NCBI GenBank assembly: GCA_934597465.1
Contig: CAKTSC010000034.1
Location: forward strand, 1 to 10,722
Length of the DNA stretch: 10,722 bases
From: an uncultured Dysosmobacter sp.
GTDB lineage: Bacteria > Bacillota > Clostridia > Oscillospirales > Oscillospiraceae
Reading direction: 5' to 3'
The notes under the pieces were generated by a model that did no database searches, was not told where the DNA came from, and saw only the letters and a program-made list of their open reading frames with translations. Each line of letters opens with the position of its first letter. Positions within the stretch are counted from its first letter, which is position 1. The position numbers and the translations under genes were made by a program. This document shows, piece after piece, positions 6,498 to 10,722 of this stretch.

Positions 6498-7511
6498 ATG
6501 AAATTCGACTTCCCGCAGGTGGAGCTACACCTGCATCTGGACGGTTCCTTCCGGCCGGAGACGGTCTGGGAGCTGGCGGAGGCGAAGGGCGTGGCCATGC
6601 CCGCAGGGGATCTCGCGGGATACCGGGAATATCTGGCCGCCACCCGGGACTGCGCCAGCGTCAACGAGTATTTAGAGCGCTTTGAGCTGCCGCTGCAGGT
6701 GATGCAGGACGCGGAGGCCCTGAGCCGGGTGACCCGGGAGCTCATCTGCGACCTGGCCGACCGGGGAACGGCCTACGCCGAGATCCGCTTCGCCCCCCAG
6801 CTCCACTGCCGGGAGGGCATGGATCAGCGGCAGGCGGTGGAGGCGGTCCTGGAGGGCCGCCGCCAGGGCTGCGAGGCCCGGCCGGGCATCGACATCGGGA
6901 TCCTGCTCTGCATGATGTGCGTGGGGCCGGAGACCGCCAACCGGGAGCAGAACGCCGAGACCGTGGAGGTGGCGGCGGAGTATCTCGGGCAGGGGGTCGT
7001 GGGCATCGACCTTGCGGGGGCGGAGGGCATCGTGCCCCTGAAAAGCTTCGCGCCGCTCTTCCAGCGGGCGCGGGAGCGGCGCATCCCCTTCACCTGCCAC
7101 GCCGGGGACAGTCCCGGGCCGGACACGGTGGCGGACGCCCTGGACTTCGGGGCCCGGCGCATCGGCCACGGGCACCACATCTACCAGGATCCGGCCCTGG
7201 TGCGTCGGGCGGCCCGGCTGGGGGTGACGCTGGAGATCTGCCCCACCAGCAACATCCAGTGCAAGACCCAGCCCTCCTACGAGGCGCATCCGGCCAAAAA
7301 CCTGATGGAGATGGGGCTGGGGGTGTGCATCAACACCGACAACGCCACGCTGGCGGGCGTGACCCTGGCGGACGAGTACCGGCACTGTCTCGACGAGATG
7401 GGCTTCACGGAGGAGGACATCCTGGCCATGAACCGCACGGCCATCCGGGCGTCCTTCGCCCCCATGGCGGTGAAGGAGCGGATCCTGACGGAGCTGAAGC
7501 GCTGCCAGTGA
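6498..7511 (+). CDS. add: Adenosine deaminase
   Basis: This 337-residue cytoplasmic metalloenzyme should convert adenosine and deoxyadenosine to inosine forms, feeding cleavage by the hydrolase or phosphorylase. Zinc-site and catalytic landmarks of the deaminase barrel are visible: HLHLDGS at 11-17 (H11, H13), substrate-contact DLAG at 171-174, HAGD at 201-204 (H201), RIGHGHH at 221-227 (H224), ICPTSN at 247-252 and NTDN at 279-282 (D281). Length and order match bacterial Add. Two active-site positions differ from mouse ADA: the proton-donor Glu of HAGE is Asp204, and the second Asp of TDD is Asn282. Asn at the latter is common in bacterial relatives; Asp at the former is notable. It heads the rightward operon. 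Other deaminases of this family (such as 6-aminodeoxyfutalosine deaminase) are possible, but the neighbours favour adenosine. Confidence 0.92.
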   Translation: MKFDFPQVELHLHLDGSFRPETVWELAEAKGVAMPAGDLAGYREYLAATRDCASVNEYLERFELPLQVMQDAEALSRVTRELICDLADRGTAYAEIRFAPQLHCREGMDQRQAVEAVLEGRRQGCEARPGIDIGILLCMMCVGPETANREQNAETVEVAAEYLGQGVVGIDLAGAEGIVPLKSFAPLFQRARERRIPFTCHAGDSPGPDTVADALDFGARRIGHGHHIYQDPALVRRAARLGVTLEICPTSNIQCKTQPSYEAHPAKNLMEMGLGVCINTDNATLAGVTLADEYRHCLDEMGFTEEDILAMNRTAIRASFAPMAVKERILTELKRCQ

Positions 7512-7561
7512 CCTTATTATAATGTGCCGGGGCAGGATCCCGGCGGAAAGGGAGGGCAAGG

Positions 7562-8092
7562 ATGGACTGCCTCTTTGTCATCGACTATCAGAACGACTTC
7601 GTGGACGGGGCGCTGGGCTTCCCCGGGGCGGAGACGCTGGACGCGGCCATCGCCCAGCGGATCCGGGACTACGGCCCCGGGCGGGTGTGGTACACCCAGG
7701 ACACCCATTTTGAGAACTATCTGGAGACCCGGGAGGGCAGGCATCTGCCGGTGCCCCACTGCATCCGGGGAACCCACGGCTGGGAGAACTACGGTGAGAC
7801 CGCCCGGGCCCTGGCGGAAGTGGGGGCCGTGGGCATTGAGAAGCTGACCTTCGGGCTGGACGCCGGGGATCCCGAAGTGCTGGCCAAGCTGCCGGAGCGG
7901 GCGGAGCGCATCGAGGTCTGCGGGCTCGTCAGCAATATCTGCGTGGTCAGCAACGCCGTGACGCTGCAGAGCCGCTATCCGGCGGCGCAGCTGGTGGTGG
8001 ACGCGCGGCTCACCGCCAGCTTTGACCCAGACCTGCACGGGAAGACCCTGGACGTGCTGGCGGGGCTGCAGGTAGAGGTTTTGCACCGGTGA
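7562..8092 (+). CDS. Isochorismatase-family cysteine hydrolase, nicotinamidase-like
   Basis: This 176-residue protein has the Rossmann-like cysteine hydrolase fold. The catalytic triad of the family is present: D8 in VIDYQNDF (6-13), K94 in EKLTFG (93-98) and C127 in GLVSNICVVSNA (121-132). Metal-ligand positions used by nicotinamidases are suggested by D47 and H49 in TQDTH and by H66 in PVPHC. A nicotinamidase would turn nicotinamide into nicotinate plus ammonia in NAD salvage. The nicotinamide could come from nicotinamide riboside cleaved by the neighbouring enzymes (inference). AGGGAGGG lies just before the ATG, and the gene follows the deaminase by 50 bases. Isochorismatase activity is unlikely, as no isochorismate or siderophore genes are seen. 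Other amide substrates (ureidoacrylate, carbamoyl compounds) remain possible. Confidence 0.85.
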   Translation: MDCLFVIDYQNDFVDGALGFPGAETLDAAIAQRIRDYGPGRVWYTQDTHFENYLETREGRHLPVPHCIRGTHGWENYGETARALAEVGAVGIEKLTFGLDAGDPEVLAKLPERAERIEVCGLVSNICVVSNAVTLQSRYPAAQLVVDARLTASFDPDLHGKTLDVLAGLQVEVLHR

Positions 8093-8137
8093 GGGACGCC
8101 CGAGGGCGTAGAATTTATGTGAAAGGAGGCGCTTTTC

Positions 8138-8377
8138 ATGCGGAATGCGATGCGTGGGATGGAGGTTTTCGCGGTGGCCGCGATCCTTGGGTACTGGGCG
8201 AATCTTCACTATTTCCTGGGGATCCCAAACAGTGGGACGCTGATCGCGGTGATCCTGATCGGTGTGCATCTGAAGCTCTACATCCGCCAATGCTTTGAGG
8301 AGCTCAAGGCGCAGCGGGGCGTCTCCGCTCAGGACGCGCCGGCGGAGGGTGTCTCCGGGGAAGCCGGGGAGGCCTGA
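8138..8377 (+). CDS. Small membrane protein of unknown function
   Basis: I do not recognise this 79-residue protein. It has a basic N-terminus (MRNAMRG) and two hydrophobic segments, about 8-29 and 33-49, joined by a short PNSG turn. A charged segment (RQCFEELKAQR, 50-60) and a low-complexity Ala/Glu/Gly/Ser tail (61-79) follow. This predicts a hairpin with both ends in the cytoplasm. A strong AAAGGAGG site precedes the ATG, and the gene sits in the same direction 45 bases after the hydrolase and 33 bases before the phosphorylase, so it is very probably expressed with them. It has no transporter signature. It could be an accessory or anchoring subunit, or an unrelated passenger gene; nothing in the sequence decides this. 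Confidence 0.8.
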   Translation: MRNAMRGMEVFAVAAILGYWANLHYFLGIPNSGTLIAVILIGVHLKLYIRQCFEELKAQRGVSAQDAPAEGVSGEAGEA

Positions 8378-8410
8378 GGGCCGGGAAACGGGAAATACAG
8401 GAGGAAAACT

Positions 8411-9154
8411 ATGCTGCAGCCTCATATTCAGCTGGACGAGTCCGTCCAGTGCCGCTATGCCATTCTGCCGGGGGATCCGGGACGGATCGACCGCATCGCC
8501 CTCCAGCTGGAGAACGTGGAGGAGCTGGCCTTTAACCGGGAGTTCCGCTCCTTGAAGGGTACCTATAAGGGGGTGCCGGTGCTGGCCATCTCCACCGGCA
8601 TCGGCGGGTCTTCCGCCGCCATCGCAATGGAGGAGCTCCGGAACATCGGCGTCCGGGCGCTGGTGCGCATCGGCTCCTGCGGGGCGCTGCGGGAGGGGAT
8701 CGCCCTGGGCGACCTGATCTTCGCCGCCGGGGCTATCCGGGACGAGGGGACATCGAAAGCCTATGTGGACATCCGCTTCCCGGCGGTGGCGGACAGCCGC
8801 CTGCTGCGCTGCTGCGAGGAGGCGGCGGAAGCCCAGGGCTGGCCCTGGCACGAGGGCATCGTCCACAGCCACGAGAGCTTCTACATCGACACCAACGAGG
8901 AGGAGTCCGAGTACTGGAGCTCCAAGGGGGCCCTGGGGGCGGACATGGAGACCGCCGCCCTGCTGACCGCCGGGCGGCTCCGGGGACTGCGGGCGGCGTC
9001 CATCCTGAATAACGTCGTCCTCTGGGGGAAGGACACCGCCGACGCCATCGGCGGCTACGCCTCCGGCGAGGACATGACCGCCGTGGGGGAGAAACGGGAG
9101 ATCGCCGTGGCGCTGGAGGCGCTCTACCGGCTGAGCAAGGAGGAGAAGGCATGA
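8411..9154 (+). CDS. Nucleoside phosphorylase (uridine phosphorylase/PNP superfamily, NP-I)
   Basis: This 247-residue enzyme should split a nucleoside with phosphate into base and (deoxy)ribose-1-phosphate. Superfamily landmarks are the phosphate-site GDPGR at 21-25, STGIGG at 61-66, RIGSCGAL at 86-93, GDLIFAAGAIRDEG at 100-113 and the ribose-binding ADMETAAL at 177-184. The N-terminal half closely follows the layout of E. coli uridine phosphorylase. However, the region aligned with its uracil-reading Gln166 and Arg168 (here FYIDTNE, 157-163) has Thr161 and Glu163 instead. A canonical DeoD Ser-Asp-His catalytic motif near the C-terminus is also not evident. Purine nucleosides such as inosine would fit the upstream deaminase, but this is inference. 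AGGAGG precedes the ATG, and the stop overlaps the next gene by four bases. Confidence 0.88.
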   Translation: MLQPHIQLDESVQCRYAILPGDPGRIDRIALQLENVEELAFNREFRSLKGTYKGVPVLAISTGIGGSSAAIAMEELRNIGVRALVRIGSCGALREGIALGDLIFAAGAIRDEGTSKAYVDIRFPAVADSRLLRCCEEAAEAQGWPWHEGIVHSHESFYIDTNEEESEYWSSKGALGADMETAALLTAGRLRGLRAASILNNVVLWGKDTADAIGGYASGEDMTAVGEKREIAVALEALYRLSKEEKA

Positions 9155-9735
9155 AGGCACTCTACATCGACTGCTGTATCCGGGGGGCGGAGTCCCGCAG
9201 CGCCCGGCTGGCAGAGGCATTCCTGGAAAACCTGAGCCCGGAGTACGACGTGACCCGGCGCTGCCTCATGGAGGAGGCCCTCTATCCCCTGACGGCGGAG
9301 ACCCTGCGGCAGCGGGACGCCCTGCTTAGTCAGGGGAAGAGCGATCATCCCCGCTTCCGCTTTGCCCACGAGATCGCGGAGGCGGATCTTGTGGTGATGG
9401 CGGCCCCCTTCTGGGATCTCAGCTTCCCGGCGCTGCTGAAGGTCTACATTGAGAACGTCTCCGTGGAGGGGATCACCTTCCGCTCCACCGAGACGGGGCT
9501 CCAGGGTCTCTGCCGGGGGAAGCACCTGGTGTTCCTCACCACCCGGGGCGGCATCTATGAGAAGGGCTCGGAGTGGGAGCAGGGCGCGCCGTATCTCGCG
9601 GCCATCCAGAGGTTCTTCGGCTTCGGGGACTTCCGCTGCGTGGCGGCGGACGGGCTGGACATCCAGGGCTACGACGGGGAGGGCGCTCTCCGGAAGGCCA
9701 TGGAGGAGGCCCGGGCGCTGGCGAAGACGCTGTAA
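9151..9735 (+). CDS. Flavodoxin-fold NAD(P)H oxidoreductase (AzoR/NQO-like)
   Basis: This 194-residue protein belongs to the flavodoxin_2 family of FMN-dependent NAD(P)H quinone/azo/nitro reductases. An N-terminal beta strand (KALYIDC, 2-8) leads to a Ser/Arg phosphate loop (RGAESRSARLAEAF, 11-24). APFWDLSFPALLKVYIE at 85-101 matches the flavin-ring binding motif of AzoR-type enzymes, and VEGITFRSTETGLQG (105-119) and LTTRGG (129-134) follow as in the family. Length is typical. Its ATG overlaps the phosphorylase stop as ATGA, with GGAGGAGAAG just upstream, so the two are translationally coupled. The physiological acceptor is unknown. It may protect against quinones or serve redox balance, and its link to nucleoside salvage is positional only. 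It is the last gene before the terminators. Confidence 0.88.
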   Translation: MKALYIDCCIRGAESRSARLAEAFLENLSPEYDVTRRCLMEEALYPLTAETLRQRDALLSQGKSDHPRFRFAHEIAEADLVVMAAPFWDLSFPALLKVYIENVSVEGITFRSTETGLQGLCRGKHLVFLTTRGGIYEKGSEWEQGAPYLAAIQRFFGFGDFRCVAADGLDIQGYDGEGALRKAMEEARALAKTL

Positions 9736-9747
9736 GAAGGACAGAAG

Positions 9748-9779
9748 CGGCCCCGGCGGATATCCGCCGGGGCCGTTTT
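9748..9779 (+). terminator. Intrinsic terminator 1 of the salvage operon
   Basis: A perfect 28-base inverted repeat (9748-9775; arms CGGCCCCGGCGGAT and its complement) is followed by TTTT. It begins 12 bases after the oxidoreductase stop. The arms meet at the centre, so a few inner pairs must open to form the loop. Confidence 0.85.
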
Positions 9780-9790
9780 GCCTGTGGGAA

Positions 9791-9821
9791 GGCCGGAGGG
9801 GGATCCCCTCCGGCCTTTTTT
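9791..9821. terminator. Intrinsic terminator 2, between convergent genes
   Basis: GGCCGGAGGGG (9791-9801) pairs perfectly with CCCCTCCGGCC (9805-9815) around a GAT loop, followed by six T on the plus strand. It ends two bases before the thioesterase stop on the opposite strand. Leftward it is followed by only TT, so it is strong for the salvage operon and probably weaker, but usable, for the thioesterase. Confidence 0.88.
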
Positions 9822-9822
9822 G

Positions 9823-10263
9823 TTACTTCTTCCACTCCTGGATGTTGGGGTTCTCGCCGATGTTCTGATCCACGCAGAAGTAGCTGAAATCGCCGGTGGC
9901 CAGGACGACGCCCCCGGCGTCCCGGATGTCCACGTGGATGAGGCTGGTGCTGCGGCCCCGGTGGATCACCCGGGCCTCGCCCCAGACGGTGTCTCCCATC
10001 CGGCGGTTGGAGAGGTAGCTGAGCTCGCCCCGCTGGGTGACGTAGGCCCGGCCGTCGGAATGGATGGCGGTGCCGCAGGCGGAGTCCGCCAGGGTGTAGA
10101 GGGCCCCGCCGTGAATGATGCCGTAGGGGTTGCAGCTGTTGGCCACGGCGGTCAGGCGCAGGAGAGCCCGGTCGTCCTCCGCCTCCTCCAGCTCGATATG
10201 GTTATAAACGGCGAAGGCGTTGGCATACGCCCGGGCCTGCATCCGCTGAAACAGTTCGTCCAT
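9823..10263 (-). CDS. PaaI-family hotdog thioesterase
   Basis: This 146-residue protein has the hotdog-fold acyl-CoA thioesterase pattern. The family signature NPYGIIHGGALYTLADSA spans 45-62, with N45, the H51-G52-G53 oxyanion region and the catalytic-position D60. Strands at 72-85, 92-101 and 105-114 follow as in PaaI/YbgC relatives. It would hydrolyse an acyl- or aryl-CoA thioester in the cytoplasm, probably as a tetramer; the substrate cannot be told. A GAGAGGA site lies before the ATG, and a promoter is visible upstream. It converges on the salvage operon, so it is a separate transcription unit with no evident role in nucleoside use. The polar C-terminus (residues 132-146) is slightly longer than the fold needs. 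Confidence 0.9.
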   Translation of the reverse strand: MDELFQRMQARAYANAFAVYNHIELEEAEDDRALLRLTAVANSCNPYGIIHGGALYTLADSACGTAIHSDGRAYVTQRGELSYLSNRRMGDTVWGEARVIHRGRSTSLIHVDIRDAGGVVLATGDFSYFCVDQNIGENPNIQEWKK

Positions 10264-10277
10264 GGAACATCCTCTCC

Positions 10278-10294
10278 CGCCCCGCTCCGGGGCG
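10278..10294 (-). other. Hairpin in the thioesterase leader
   Basis: CGCCCC (10278-10283) pairs with GGGGCG (10289-10294) around a five-base loop. It lies in the short 5' leader immediately before the ribosome binding site and could affect translation. A role is not shown. Confidence 0.4.
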
Positions 10295-10314
10295 AATTGA
10301 AATCACGGTGCAGT

Positions 10315-10343
10315 ATTTTACCACAGCTTCCCCCGGATTTCCA
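10315..10343 (-). promoter_or_regulatory. Probable promoter of the thioesterase gene
   Basis: On the minus strand TGGAAA (10343-10338) and an extended -10 TGG-TAAAAT (TAAAAT at 10320-10315) are 17 bases apart. The -10 has one mismatch, and the TG extension can compensate for the weak -35. Transcription would start near 10308, about 45 bases before the ATG. Confidence 0.65.
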
Positions 10344-10422
10344 GGGTTTTTTGCGGGTTTCGCCCGGTTTTTCCGGGCTGCGGGGGCTTTCCGCGGGCGG
10401 AGAAAAAATTTTGCCGGGGGGC

Positions 10423-10450
10423 TTGACATTTGAGCGGGCGTGCATATAAT
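10423..10450 (+). promoter_or_regulatory. Consensus SigA promoter of the ArsR-family regulator
   Basis: TTGACA (10423-10428) and TATAAT (10445-10450) are both perfect consensus hexamers, 16 bases apart. Such a strong promoter is expected where a tight repressor keeps it off. Transcription would begin near 10457, at the edge of the operator. Confidence 0.92.
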
Positions 10451-10457
10451 GAACGTA

Positions 10458-10471
10458 TGAACAGTTGTTCA
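10458..10471. promoter_or_regulatory. ArsR/SmtB-type operator
   Basis: TGAACA-GT-TGTTCA is a perfect 6-2-6 inverted repeat, lying eight bases after the -10. It closely resembles the TGAACA-N2-TGTTCA-like core of SmtB/CzrA/CadC operators (established family knowledge). Bound repressor would block transcription initiation, implying autoregulation released by metal. Confidence 0.85.
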
Positions 10472-10498
10472 AATGATGAAATGAGAGGAGGCTCACCC

Positions 10499-10722
10499 AT
10501 GGAGGATCGCTACAACGTAGAATGCTGCGACTTCATCCACGCCCACGAGGGCGTTGTGGAGCAGGTGCGCAAAAGCCTTCCCGGGGAGGATACCCTCTAC
10601 GACCTGACGGAGCTCTTTCGGATCTTCGCCGACTCCACCCGGGTGCGCATCCTGTATGTGCTCTTCGAGTCGGAGATGTGCGTGTGCGACATCGCGGCGC
10701 TGCTGGGCATGACCCAGTCGGC
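10499..10722 (+). CDS. ArsR/SmtB-family metal-responsive repressor (N-terminal part, cut by window edge)
   Basis: The first 74 codons are present. The N-terminal arm carries C9-C10 with D11, H14 and H16. The winged-helix domain begins near 33 with the family's FRIFADSTRVRIL at 40-52, followed by ESEMCVCDIAALLGMTQSA, in which C61-V-C63 is the CxC metal-site motif of CadC/ArsR-type sensors. Cysteines in both the N-terminal arm and this helix suggest a thiol-rich site for Cd, Pb, Zn or a similar soft metal (family knowledge; metal not provable here). GAGGAGG precedes the ATG. Regulated genes, typically a P-type metal ATPase or permease, should lie just right of the window. Confidence 0.93.
   Translation, partial: MEDRYNVECCDFIHAHEGVVEQVRKSLPGEDTLYDLTELFRIFADSTRVRILYVLFESEMCVCDIAALLGMTQS

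Noticed and set aside
7518..7523. Perfect TATAAT just after the deaminase stop as an internal promoter
   Set aside because: No acceptable -35 hexamer lies 16-18 bases upstream (TGAAGC at that spot) and there is no TG extension. It is kept only as a weak possibility.
8096..8109. ACGCCC-GA-GGGCGT inverted repeat between the hydrolase and the small membrane protein as a terminator
   Set aside because: The stem is only 5-6 bp with a tiny loop and no T-run follows; the genes appear to be co-transcribed.
10344..10386. G-tract cluster that might form a quadruplex upstream of the ArsR-family promoter
   Set aside because: The loops between G-runs are long (up to about 17 bases) and a GCCCGG/CCGGGC hairpin at 10362-10378 would compete, so support is poor.

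Overview
The window looks like chromosomal DNA from a high-GC, low-redox Firmicute, most likely an Oscillospiraceae-type gut clostridium (Flavonifractor/Pseudoflavonifractor-like). This is inferred from strong GGAGG-type ribosome binding sites, a Gram-positive style lipobox, a Bacillus NupNOPQ-like transporter order, SigA-type promoters and heavily GC-biased codon use. The species cannot be fixed from sequence alone. No rRNA, tRNA, CRISPR array, insertion sequence or phage gene was seen.

Most of the window is a two-sided nucleoside scavenging locus built around a 304-base divergent control region (6194-6497). The left arm reads leftward. It encodes a BmpA/PnrA-type nucleoside-binding lipoprotein, a double-domain ABC ATPase, two ABC permeases, one complete nucleoside hydrolase, and the start of a second nucleoside hydrolase that runs off the left edge. 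A near-consensus promoter (TTGACA-17-TACAAT) sits upstream of the lipoprotein. A 13-bp hairpin separates the lipoprotein from the ATPase, and the remaining genes are tightly packed, several overlapping.

The right arm reads rightward. It encodes adenosine deaminase, an isochorismatase/nicotinamidase-family hydrolase, a 79-residue membrane protein of unknown function, a nucleoside phosphorylase of the uridine-phosphorylase/PNP superfamily, and a flavodoxin-fold NAD(P)H oxidoreductase that overlaps the phosphorylase by four bases. Two strong tandem terminators close it.

Together the arms make a plausible pathway: nucleosides are captured outside, imported, deaminated (adenosine to inosine), and cleaved to free base plus ribose or ribose-1-phosphate. 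The nicotinamidase-like enzyme may extend this to nicotinamide riboside or nicotinamide. That extension is inference.

To the right, a PaaI-type hotdog thioesterase reads leftward into the terminators with its own promoter. At the right edge an ArsR/SmtB-family metal sensor begins, with a perfect-consensus -35/-10 promoter and a TGAACA-GT-TGTTCA operator; the genes it would control lie outside the window. I did not see a wholly new system. The most unusual points are the Glu-to-Asp change at the deaminase active site, the repeated CATTTGWCC element in the divergent control region, the uncharacterised small membrane protein, and the unresolved substrates of the phosphorylase and hydrolase.
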